Assembly: GCA_020025305.1 (NCBI GenBank)
Contig: JAHHSG010000001.1
Location: 165,830 to 229,829 of the forward strand
Direction of reading: 5' to 3'
Source of the DNA: Oscillospiraceae bacterium
Lineage (GTDB): Bacteria; Bacillota; Clostridia; Oscillospirales; Oscillospiraceae
DNA: 64,000 nucleotides
In this document: piece by piece, positions 1-7,330 of the stretch
Position numbering within the stretch: the first letter of the stretch is position 1
How the letters are laid out: every line of letters begins with the position of its first letter
Notes under the pieces: model-generated
The model's input: the letters and a program-made list of their open reading frames with translations, nothing else
The model's database searches: none
What the model was told of the DNA's origin: nothing
Position numbers and translations under genes: made by a program

Positions 1-1362
1 GATTTTGGCAGCTTGGAGAACACAGTCACGACCGATGGCACAGCAGCATTCTCCCTGTGCAGGGCAGACGGTACAGCCTTTGCCAACTATGCTCCTGCAG
101 AGCAGCCTCCAAAAGAACCGCAGAACGGGACGCTGTGGTTGGATATCTCCGGACAGACACCGGTACTTCGGCAGTACACCCAAGACGGCTGGATGCCGGT
201 GGAGAATGTCTGTGTAAAAATTTCGGCTGCCGGGATCGGTAGAGGCTTTGCGGAGGGGGACGGCGTGGAGATGACAGGCTGCGGACTTACCCAACTCAAT
301 GGACTGAAGGTGCTGCGGCATGTGGAGGAGAATGCACTGGTGCTCGAAGGTGTTGTGGCAGGCGACACCTCTCGAACAGAGAAAATTACCATCCGGCGTG
401 TTGTGCCGGACATGGACTTTGTGGTGGAGTGCGGCAACCGCTTATGGGGATGTAAGTACGGTATTGTGAACGGGCAAGCTGTCAATGCCATTTACGCCAG
501 TAAGCTGGGAGATTTCAAAAACTGGACCTGCTATGCAGGACTGTCTACTGACAGCTATGCTGTTACCCGTGGTTCAGACGGGCCATTTACTGGGGCGGCG
601 GCCTATCTGGGAAGCCCCATCTTCTTCAAGGAGCAGTGTATGGAACGCGTCTATCCCAGCGCTGCTGGGGCACATCAGGTGGTGAATGTGGCCTGCGCCG
701 GCGTCAAGCGGGGGAGCCACAAGAGTATTACGACGGTGGATGGCACCCTCTACTACCACGGCCCCGGCGGGGTCTATGCCTTTGATGGAAGTATGCCTGT
801 GGTGGTATCGCGGGCACTGGGACGGATGGATTTGCAGCAGGCGGCGGCAGGCGGCTTGGAGGGCAGATACTATCTCAGCGGATGCGACGAGAAAGACCAG
901 TGGCAGCTATTGGTATATGACACCCAGCTGCGGATGTGGTTTCGGGAGGATGAAACCCATGCTGTTTCCTTTGCGCGGCGTGGAGAGGAACTCTTCTGCT
1001 TAACGGCGGCGGGAGAACTGTGGGCGATGCTGGGCAGCACCGGACAGCCGGAAGGGCCGGTCCTCTGGGAAGCGGAGAGTGGGGATCTGGGCCTGGATAC
1101 GGCTGAAAACAAGTATCCCACCAGACTGACACTGCGAATGGAATTGCCGGAGGGGGGCGAAGTGCAGGCATTTCTCAGCTGTGATGGTGGAAGGAACTGG
1201 AGTAAGCAGGGGGCGGTTCGTGGGCAGGACGGACCCCGCGGATGCTTGCTCCATCTGCGCCCCCAGCGGGCAGGGCAGGTGCGGCTGCGCTTGCAGGGAA
1301 AAGGCAGATGCACGCTTTACAGCATTTCCGCAGTTTACGAAAAGGGGAGTGATGGGCCTTGA
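1..1362 (+). CDS. phage virion (tail/baseplate-like) protein, 5'-partial
   Basis: The reading frame is open to the first base (codons D-F-G-S before a TTG at 13), so the gene very probably begins upstream of the window and only its last ~453 codons are here. The visible part is rich in Gly, Trp and short beta-strand-like segments, with a stretch around ASKLGDFKNW and SPIFFKE followed by GVYAFDG. This pattern recalls the beta-propeller-like virion proteins I remember from clostridial phages. There is no signal peptide or membrane segment. The stop overlaps the next start by 4 bases and the following three genes are phage tail-type proteins, which supports a structural role in a prophage or tail-like particle. 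Exact position in the virion is not resolvable from sequence. Confidence 0.6.
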   Translation, partial: DFGSLENTVTTDGTAAFSLCRADGTAFANYAPAEQPPKEPQNGTLWLDISGQTPVLRQYTQDGWMPVENVCVKISAAGIGRGFAEGDGVEMTGCGLTQLNGLKVLRHVEENALVLEGVVAGDTSRTEKITIRRVVPDMDFVVECGNRLWGCKYGIVNGQAVNAIYASKLGDFKNWTCYAGLSTDSYAVTRGSDGPFTGAAAYLGSPIFFKEQCMERVYPSAAGAHQVVNVACAGVKRGSHKSITTVDGTLYYHGPGGVYAFDGSMPVVVSRALGRMDLQQAAAGGLEGRYYLSGCDEKDQWQLLVYDTQLRMWFREDETHAVSFARRGEELFCLTAAGELWAMLGSTGQPEGPVLWEAESGDLGLDTAENKYPTRLTLRMELPEGGEVQAFLSCDGGRNWSKQGAVRGQDGPRGCLLHLRPQRAGQVRLRLQGKGRCTLYSISAVYEKGSDGP

Positions 1363-2561
1363 GTACGTTTTTTATGCCGCCGAGGCCCGAGGGCAATGTG
1401 AGCCAACAGGTTCAGCAGCAGTACGCCTATCTCTTTCAGTTGGTCCAACAGCTGAATTTGATGCTGCAAGAGACAGAGGGCGGCGGCGGAACAAAATCCG
1501 CCGCTGTCGTCCCTGTCAGTGAGGAGAAGCAACAGCAGTATCAGACGCTGCGCAGCATGATCATCAAGACGGCAAATGAAGTGAGCAGAGAAGTGGTGCT
1601 GCCGGACATGACGAAGCTGCGCCAGGAACTGGCGGGGCTGCAGGGAACAACCGCAGATCTGGGAGAAAAGACGGCGAGGGTCGAGAATGTCACCCAAACA
1701 CTGGATCAGCTGACCAAGGAATTGGAAACCACCACGGCAGGTTTGCAGACGGCCACAGGAGATCTGGATACGCGAACGGGACGGTTAGATCAGCTGACGA
1801 AGGAATTACAGACAGCTACGGAGGGGTTGGAAGCTACTGCCGGAAATCTGAGCGATCGGACGGGAACGCTAGAGAGCACCACGGGTGCGCTTACGGCAAA
1901 GACGGGCACGTTGGAAAAGGCTACGGCGGGGTTACAGAGTGCAACGGACGGTCTGAGCAGCAAGACGACGGCGCTGGAGACAAGGTCGGATGAGCAGGAA
2001 AAGGCGACCGCAGCACTGAACAGTGAGACGGCGGGACTCAATTTGGCAGTGAGTGACTGCGTGGACAGTATCAACGCACTGGGATTCAAAATGTCGGAGA
2101 AGTATGTGGCAATCTCCGACTTCGGTAAGTACATCCAACAGATCAATGCGGAAATCGAGGCTAACCCAGAGGCCATCACGCAATATTACAGCTTCTTTTC
2201 GGTGCTCAAAGCCAACTTGGACAAGATCAGTGCTGACTTTGAGACGTACAAGGTGGGGACAGAGGGCTATATCCGCACCGGCATTGTCTACTACGAGGAC
2301 GGTTTGCCTGTCTACGGTGTGGCGGTGGGGCAGAACCTCACAGTGACGGAGGTAGATGGAGAGACGGTCATTGATCAGACCAACTTCCGCGCCACCTACA
2401 CGGCACAAAAGCTGTCCTTTTGGCAGGATGCAGTGGAGGTAGCCTATGTGTCCAACAACCGCCTTTACATCAAAAATATCACCGTATTGCAGGCGGTGAC
2501 ATTGGGGCAGTGGGAAATGGACGGCAGCAATGGGCTTGCAATCAAATGGATCGGAGGGTAA
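1359..2561 (+). CDS. phage tail-fibre-like protein with long heptad coiled coil
   Basis: 400 residues, TTG start overlapping the previous stop. Residues about 115-233 are a run of about 17 tandem heptads of the form LxxxTxx, for example LDTRTGR, LQTATEG, LSDRTGT. Leu recurs at position 1 and Thr/Ser at position 5 in most units, so a long fibrous coiled coil is expected. After it comes a helical segment (about 245-300) and a C-terminal beta-rich tip region ending LAIKWIGG. No enzymatic motif is seen. Long repeat shaft plus compact C-terminal head is the usual build of a tail fibre or tail-spike shaft protein. Its place between a virion protein and a DUF859-like tail protein supports that. The receptor, if any, cannot be inferred. 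Confidence 0.6.
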   Translation: MSTFFMPPRPEGNVSQQVQQQYAYLFQLVQQLNLMLQETEGGGGTKSAAVVPVSEEKQQQYQTLRSMIIKTANEVSREVVLPDMTKLRQELAGLQGTTADLGEKTARVENVTQTLDQLTKELETTTAGLQTATGDLDTRTGRLDQLTKELQTATEGLEATAGNLSDRTGTLESTTGALTAKTGTLEKATAGLQSATDGLSSKTTALETRSDEQEKATAALNSETAGLNLAVSDCVDSINALGFKMSEKYVAISDFGKYIQQINAEIEANPEAITQYYSFFSVLKANLDKISADFETYKVGTEGYIRTGIVYYEDGLPVYGVAVGQNLTVTEVDGETVIDQTNFRATYTAQKLSFWQDAVEVAYVSNNRLYIKNITVLQAVTLGQWEMDGSNGLAIKWIGG

Positions 2562-2564
2562 AAG

Positions 2565-4616
2565 ATGCCGAGTATTTACAGCACGAAGGAAAAAAACTGG
2601 CAGCTGCGGCTGGATTACAATGTAACGCCCAATTCATCAAAAAACCAGTCGGAAATTTCGTGCGAGATCTACATTTACAACACCGGCGGGAACAGCAACC
2701 TTACCGCTAACGGTGCATACTATCGTATTCAGGCAAGCGGCGGCTATGACAGCGGGCGCGTATATCAACCCTATGACTGGCCGGAGGCTGCGTGGCATTA
2801 TGTGGGAAAGTATGTCTTTACGGTTCCACATGATTCGGACGGAACGAAGTCTGTCACACTGAACGGTTACTGGAACGCAGGCCATGAGACGGCATGGACA
2901 CCCAGAGATTTGGAGGCTGCGGCGACGGTGACACTTCCCACTATCCCTCGTGCGTCCACTGTCAGCGCCGGAAGTTTTACGATCGGAGAAGCGGGCAGTG
3001 TTGTTATCAAAGCCGCGGTGCCATCATTTCGGCACAAGCTGACATATGAAGCCCGAAATCGTGCGGGATATATTCCGCCTTCCGGTGAAGAGCTGCCCGG
3101 TGGTGATGTGACCTGGACACCTCCTCGGCTGCTGCTGCAGGAGGCAACGGACAGTACCGTCCTAATGGCCACCCTCTACTGCCAGACCTTTGCGGCAGAT
3201 GGTACGCACATCGGTAGGAGTCAAGTGCCTGTAAAGCTGTATGTTCCAACTGATGTATGTCCCACGCTTAATCATATCGAGCTTGCGCCTGTGAACACAA
3301 ACAAATGGCTGGATCAGCAGGGAATATACGTTGCGGGCTACAGCCAGGTGCTGCTGACGGCAGATGCCACGGCAGGCGAAGGAACAGTGCTGGAGAGCAT
3401 GTCCGTGACCGGATTTGGAACCGGAAAAGTTAGTACAGGTAACGTTAAGGAATATCGGCTTTCTTGGAAATCTCCCACGCTCACGGCGGGAGAAAAAAGC
3501 TTTACCATAACAGCAAATGATCAGCGCCCCGGTAGGTCCGGGTCTGTAAAACGGACGGTAACACCGTATGAGTATACGCCGCCGGCCATTACGCAAAGCG
3601 AGGTATTTCGCTGCAATGCGGAAGGACAGGCGCAAAGTGATGGAGGATACATTCGTGTCCGTTGTTCTGCGGCAATTGCACCATTAAACGGAAGAAATAC
3701 TTTAACACTGCGCATGCGCATACATCCTGCTGGCGAAGCGTGGGGGGGCTATACAGTGTTGACAAGCGGGGATGTGAAGATCATTCCCGGCTTTAGCGCA
3801 CAGAAGTCCTATGAGGTGGAAATTACTGCTACAGACAGTCTGGGTGAAGTAAAGACAATTGTCTATATGATTCCTACAGCGGAGGCAGCACTCCATCTGC
3901 GGCCCGGCGGCAAGGGTATGGCTATTGGAAAGTACAGTGAAAAGGAGGCGTTTGAGTGTGCAATGCCCGCAGATTTCCAAGGAAGTGTGTACGGCAATGC
4001 GTATGGTCTTGGAGCACTCCCAATCGTAAAAGCCGGATCAAATCTAAACAGTTTTGTTCATCCGGGGATATGGGGGATTCCACAAAACGATGACGCGGCC
4101 ACAATTGCAAATATTCCACAAAAATCAGCGGGAACGCTGCGTGTTTGGGCATCAAATGGGGCATTCAATGAGAACAGTGACGGGGCGTATAGAGGGCAAG
4201 AATACACCACTTCCCAGGGGATCAGATATTATCGCTATTTGAATCGGAGCGGGCAGGAAGCATCATGGGTCTTTGGCCCGTGGGAGTGCGTCAATCCTCC
4301 TATGGAGGTAGGTGTAGAATACTGCACGACCGAAAAATATCTTGGAAAGTCGGTGTATAAAAGAGTTTTTGAGTTGGGAAATGTTCCAAGCAGCGACAAG
4401 AACTATTCGCACGGAATTGCCAACATAACGCACATCGTTGCCTGTGGGGGAGAAATGTACTCTGACGGTGGCAGTAGCTATTCTCTGCCCTTCGCAAATG
4501 ACAGATCTTATGGCGTCGGGTGCTATGCGAGTGTGGCGGCAATTACCATTTACAATAATAACGGGGATTATACCCGGTTTAAGGTTAGAGTTACTCTATC
4601 TTACACGAAAAATTGA
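2565..4616 (+). CDS. DUF859-like phage tail/structural protein
   Basis: 683 residues, ATG start 3 bases after the preceding stop with a GGAGGGTAAAAG ribosome site. The N-terminus (MPSIYSTKEKNWQLRLDYNV) and the following region with asymmetrical Tyr/Trp-rich beta repeats resemble the siphovirus DUF859 family as I remember it. Two or more immunoglobulin-like beta modules (about residues 120-210 and 220-330) precede a region with HLRPGGKGMAIGKYSEKEAF, a motif common in distal tail proteins near the host-contact end. The last 200 residues are Gly/Ser/Tyr rich. There is no lytic domain. It follows a fibre-like gene and precedes a peptidoglycan-binding protein, so a host-proximal tail role is likely. 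Confidence 0.65.
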   Translation: MPSIYSTKEKNWQLRLDYNVTPNSSKNQSEISCEIYIYNTGGNSNLTANGAYYRIQASGGYDSGRVYQPYDWPEAAWHYVGKYVFTVPHDSDGTKSVTLNGYWNAGHETAWTPRDLEAAATVTLPTIPRASTVSAGSFTIGEAGSVVIKAAVPSFRHKLTYEARNRAGYIPPSGEELPGGDVTWTPPRLLLQEATDSTVLMATLYCQTFAADGTHIGRSQVPVKLYVPTDVCPTLNHIELAPVNTNKWLDQQGIYVAGYSQVLLTADATAGEGTVLESMSVTGFGTGKVSTGNVKEYRLSWKSPTLTAGEKSFTITANDQRPGRSGSVKRTVTPYEYTPPAITQSEVFRCNAEGQAQSDGGYIRVRCSAAIAPLNGRNTLTLRMRIHPAGEAWGGYTVLTSGDVKIIPGFSAQKSYEVEITATDSLGEVKTIVYMIPTAEAALHLRPGGKGMAIGKYSEKEAFECAMPADFQGSVYGNAYGLGALPIVKAGSNLNSFVHPGIWGIPQNDDAATIANIPQKSAGTLRVWASNGAFNENSDGAYRGQEYTTSQGIRYYRYLNRSGQEASWVFGPWECVNPPMEVGVEYCTTEKYLGKSVYKRVFELGNVPSSDKNYSHGIANITHIVACGGEMYSDGGSSYSLPFANDRSYGVGCYASVAAITIYNNNGDYTRFKVRVTLSYTKN

Positions 4617-4630
4617 GGGGGAGGAATAAA

Positions 4631-4705
4631 GTGGATGCTTTGGAATCCTCCGTGACAGCAACAGAGAACCTGACTAAGGAGGAAGCTACATATGGCATAC
4701 AGTAA
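4631..4705 (+). CDS. possible 24-codon ORF
   Basis: A GTG at 4631 follows a strong GGGGGAGG ribosome site and opens 24 codons (MDALESSVTATENLTKEEATYGIQ), overlapping the start of the next gene by 14 bases. The AAGGAGGA that serves the next gene lies inside it. It may be a translational-coupling leader or the stub of a small phage gene (holins often sit at this position), but the peptide has no membrane segment. Weak evidence. Confidence 0.25.
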   Translation: MDALESSVTATENLTKEEATYGIQ

Positions 4706-5801
4706 ACTTTGGCGCGGTAGTTATGGCGGGGATGTTTATGAGCTGCAGCGAAAATTGAACCAGAACGGCTACAAATTGGATGTGGATGGCGGCTATGGTG
4801 TAAAAACACAAGAGGCGGTCTTTGACTATCAGCGCAAGAACGGTCTTGCCGTGGATGGCATCGTGGGCAATGAAACGTGGGGAAGTCTGCTGGCAAAGGA
4901 ACAGGCACGCAAGCAGGGCAACAGCACCGGCAAGCAGGTGCTCTCCGGCGTTTCTGACGAGACGTCGGATCGACTTGCCGGATTGGAGCAGGGCTACAAA
5001 CCATCAGACGAGGTATCAGCAGCAGAGGCAGAACGGCAGAGCATCGAAGCGATGAAACCGGGAGAATATGTGTCGTCTTTTGATGCGCAGCTGGAGGCCA
5101 TCTACAACGAGATGACAACACGTAAGAAATTCTCTTATCATCCGGAGGAAGATGCAGCATATCACCGCTATGCGGATATCTATCGGCGACAAGGAGCGGC
5201 GGCAATGGAGGATACATTGGGGAAATCAGCAGCGCTCAGCGGCGGCTACGATTCCTCTTATGCACAGCTTGCCGCACAGCAGACCTATCAGCGGTATATG
5301 CAGGATCTGGCACAGATTCTTCCGCAGTTGGAGGCGAATGCACGAGCGGAGTATGACCGGGAAGGGCAGACGATGCAGGATAGCTATACGGCACTGCAGC
5401 GAGAACGTGATAAGGAATATGAGCATTGGCAGGATCGTCAGGAGGCGTGGAACAAAAGTGCAGCCCAGGCACAGGATCGCTATGAATCGCTGCGGGATCA
5501 GGATTACAAGACCTACGCGCTCATGCTTAACTATTTTCAGGACAAGGCTGCAGCAGAGCAGAAAGCTTCCGACGGGGTGCAGGTAAACAGCGGTAAGCCG
5601 GTGGTTCCCAAGCCCAAAAAGGAAGCACTCAGTTCTACGGCCAGTGCCAGTCTGGAACGAGCCATGGGGAACTACCTTAAGGGTGGGGATGAGGCATCGG
5701 CTCGTTCACTGGCCCAGAAGTACGCCGAACGCATGACGCCGGCACAGAAAAGAAAGATAACAGCACTCTTTGGAAAATATGGCGTGACGATGGCCCTTTA
5801 A
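4692..5801 (+). CDS. peptidoglycan-binding-domain phage protein
   Basis: 369 residues, ATG start with AAGGAGGAAGCTAC upstream. Residues about 8-68 are a PG_binding_1-type module (GGDVYELQRKLNQNGY ... VDGIVGNETWGSL), three helices that bind cell-wall peptidoglycan. The rest is largely charged helix (about 95-290), with many Gln, Ala, Arg and Glu, followed by a Lys/Pro linker and a C-terminal helical hairpin. No amidase, muramidase or peptidase signature is visible, so it is not a complete endolysin. It could be a tail-tip or wall-contact protein. It ends the phage block and is followed directly by a strong terminator. Confidence 0.6.
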   Translation: MAYSKLWRGSYGGDVYELQRKLNQNGYKLDVDGGYGVKTQEAVFDYQRKNGLAVDGIVGNETWGSLLAKEQARKQGNSTGKQVLSGVSDETSDRLAGLEQGYKPSDEVSAAEAERQSIEAMKPGEYVSSFDAQLEAIYNEMTTRKKFSYHPEEDAAYHRYADIYRRQGAAAMEDTLGKSAALSGGYDSSYAQLAAQQTYQRYMQDLAQILPQLEANARAEYDREGQTMQDSYTALQRERDKEYEHWQDRQEAWNKSAAQAQDRYESLRDQDYKTYALMLNYFQDKAAAEQKASDGVQVNSGKPVVPKPKKEALSSTASASLERAMGNYLKGGDEASARSLAQKYAERMTPAQKRKITALFGKYGVTMAL

Positions 5802-5803
5802 GA

Positions 5804-5838
5804 AAAGTTCTCCTCTTGACAAGAGGAGAACTTTTTTT
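5804..5838 (+). terminator. intrinsic terminator closing the phage block
   Basis: Perfect 15-bp stem (5804-5818 with 5820-5834) with a minimal loop, followed by a run of T. It starts 3 bases after the stop of the peptidoglycan-binding gene. Confidence 0.9.
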
Positions 5839-5872
5839 GATAATAACGGAGAGAAAACCAAGGAGGAGACAT

Positions 5873-6898
5873 ATGGCGGGATACTATAGTAAAGGGCTTT
5901 CCAAGGAACAGCGCGCAGTCTACGAGCTGTTGCGTCAGGGCTTTGATCGGTTGGATACGATCATTCGCATCCCTAAACTGTCTACCGAGGAACTGGCAGA
6001 TGTCTATTTGCGGCTGAAGTTGGATGAGCCGCTGCTGTTCTTCGTCAAAGGATACAGCTATCGCTTCTATCCCGGCGCAGATCATGTGGAATTTCTGCCG
6101 GAGTACCTCTTCGACAAAGGAAAGATCCGGGAGCATCGGCAGGCTGTCGATACCCGTATTCAGCGCCTGACGCGGCCACTGGCAGGAAAAAGTGATCGGG
6201 AGAAGGAGGAGGCCATCCACGACTTCATCTTGCAGAATGTTCGCTATGATCAGCTGAAAAAGGCCTATTCCCACGAGATCATCGGGCCCCTGACCCAAGG
6301 TGTGGGCGTGTGCGAGGGCATCGCAAAGACGGTGAAGGTGCTTTGTGATGCGGTGCATTTGCCCTGCGTGGTGGCTTTGAGCCACAATAACCCGGAAAAA
6401 GGTGTTCAGTACCGCCATGCGTGGAACGTGGTGACAGTGGATGGAAAGAACTATCATCTGGATGCCACCTTTGATAACTCTCTCCAGCGGGGAACAGAGC
6501 GCTACGATTATTTCAATTTGGATGATAAGCATATTTTTCGGGATCATCAGGCCCTTGTGATGGAGGTACCCAAGTGTACGGATGGGGATGGATTTTACTA
6601 TCGGACCATCTCGCTTACAAAAATGGAACAGGTGGACAGCCGTATCCGGCAGACGCTGCGGAAAAAGAAACCCCATCTTGTATTTCACTGGCGCGGCGGT
6701 GGGCTGAACCGCTCTATTTTGGAGGAAATCATGCAACTGGGAAAGACGGCTGCGGCGGAAAAAGGAAAGGTTCTGCGCTGCTGTGTCAATGTGGCGCAGG
6801 CGGTAATTCAGTTGGATTTCGGCGAGGACAAGGGGGCGGCTTTGACGGTGCAGCAGCCCGATGAAGCGCAGGAAAATACGCCTGCTTTGGACAATTGA
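5873..6898 (+). CDS. transglutaminase-like superfamily protein
   Basis: 341 residues from the ATG at 5873, chosen because AGGAGGAG lies 6-8 bases upstream; an upstream in-frame ATG would begin inside the terminator. The catalytic triad of the transglutaminase/protease-like fold is visible: Cys147 in GVGVCEGIA, His182 in YRHAWNVV and Asp197 in HLDATFD. No signal peptide or membrane segment is present, so it should be cytosolic. The flanks (1-100 and 240-341) match nothing I recognise. Members of this superfamily act as cysteine proteases, peptide N-glycanase-like enzymes or transamidases; the substrate here is unknown. It stands alone between a phage-block terminator and the methionine-importer promoter, and may be a phage-borne or a host gene. 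Confidence 0.75.
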   Translation: MAGYYSKGLSKEQRAVYELLRQGFDRLDTIIRIPKLSTEELADVYLRLKLDEPLLFFVKGYSYRFYPGADHVEFLPEYLFDKGKIREHRQAVDTRIQRLTRPLAGKSDREKEEAIHDFILQNVRYDQLKKAYSHEIIGPLTQGVGVCEGIAKTVKVLCDAVHLPCVVALSHNNPEKGVQYRHAWNVVTVDGKNYHLDATFDNSLQRGTERYDYFNLDDKHIFRDHQALVMEVPKCTDGDGFYYRTISLTKMEQVDSRIRQTLRKKKPHLVFHWRGGGLNRSILEEIMQLGKTAAAEKGKVLRCCVNVAQAVIQLDFGEDKGAALTVQQPDEAQENTPALDN

Positions 6899-6934
6899 CA
6901 GAAAATTTGGGAAAGATTTTGGGCAATATAACGG

Positions 6935-6964
6935 TTGACAGATACACAAATACGGTGCTATCAT
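6935..6964 (+). promoter_or_regulatory. promoter of the methionine-importer leader
   Basis: TTGACA at 6935-6940, 18-bp spacer, TATCAT at 6959-6964. It lies about 50 bases upstream of the leader-peptide start at 7016. Confidence 0.7.
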
Positions 6965-7015
6965 CAAACACACAAGGCAAGTGAGCCCCATTTTGGAGGA
7001 AAGGAGAAAGCTGAA

Positions 7016-7135
7016 ATGAAGAAGAGCGTTATCATGATGAATATGATGGAGATGTGCATGTTCCGCATGTGCATGCCTCGCTGCGCTCAGTTCCAACAGC
7101 TTTCCATTCACTGCACCCCGGAGCAGAAAGCCTGA
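7016..7135 (+). CDS. Met/Cys-rich leader peptide, candidate attenuator peptide
   Basis: 39 codons starting ATG at 7016 behind GGAGGAAAGGAG. The peptide carries nine Met and four Cys, concentrated at residues 7-23 (MMNMMEMCMFRMCMPRC). This is far above chance and gives a dense block of ATG and TGC codons. It is followed 21 bases after the stop by an intrinsic terminator and then by an operon for methionine import. That arrangement is what is expected of a leader peptide whose translation senses charged tRNA-Met (and perhaps tRNA-Cys). No homologue is recognised. It could instead be a small metal-binding or regulatory peptide in its own right. Confidence 0.6.
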   Translation: MKKSVIMMNMMEMCMFRMCMPRCAQFQQLSIHCTPEQKA

Positions 7136-7193
7136 GGGGTAGATAAAGAGTGAATCAACAGCGGAAAGTCGTTGGACTTTCCGCTGTTTTTTT
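7093..7193 (+). promoter_or_regulatory. attenuator: antiterminator and intrinsic terminator
   Basis: The terminator stem is 14 bp, perfect: 7157-7170 with 7175-7188, loop GTTG, then T7. The segment CCAACAGCTTTCC (7093-7105), inside the end of the leader peptide gene, can pair with GGAAAGTCGTTGG (7163-7175) at 11 of 13 positions. That pairing would consume the 5' arm and loop of the terminator. The same upstream segment can also pair 8 bp (7097-7104) with the leader's ribosome-site region (7006-7013). These exclusive pairings are read directly from sequence; the regulatory sense is inference. Confidence 0.6.
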
Positions 7194-7209
7194 GTTGAGG
7201 AGGAAGAGA

Positions 7210-7260
7210 ATGAAATTCTGTATGAGTAAACGAATGTGTCCTTTGGACACGGTACGATAG
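7210..7260 (+). CDS. possible second mini-ORF, 16 codons
   Basis: ATG at 7210 behind GAGGAGGAAGAGA, encoding MKFCMSKRMCPLDTVR, again with Met and Cys (three Met, two Cys). It lies between the attenuator terminator and the binding-protein gene. The strong ribosome site favours translation, but so short a peptide could occur by chance. Confidence 0.3.
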   Translation: MKFCMSKRMCPLDTVR

Positions 7261-7263
7261 ATA

Positions 7264-7293
7264 CGGCAATGCCACGGCGCCGTGAAACTGCCG
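7264..7293 (+). promoter_or_regulatory. two-tier hairpin in the metQ 5' UTR
   Basis: Outer stem CGGCA/TGCCG (7264-7268 with 7289-7293), a symmetrical 4x4 internal loop, and an inner 6-bp palindrome CACGGCGCCGTG (7273-7284). No SAM-I core or T-box consensus could be matched. It may be an RNA structure or a protein operator. Confidence 0.35.
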
Positions 7294-7330
7294 GGCAAAA
7301 TCTGACTTTAAAATTTAGGAGATAACGATT

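Noticed and set aside
7261..7330. SAM-I or SAM-IV riboswitch before metQ
   Set aside because: GTGAAACTGCCGGGCAA faintly recalls the SAM-I core, but the preceding kink-turn region and P1/P2 strands are missing.
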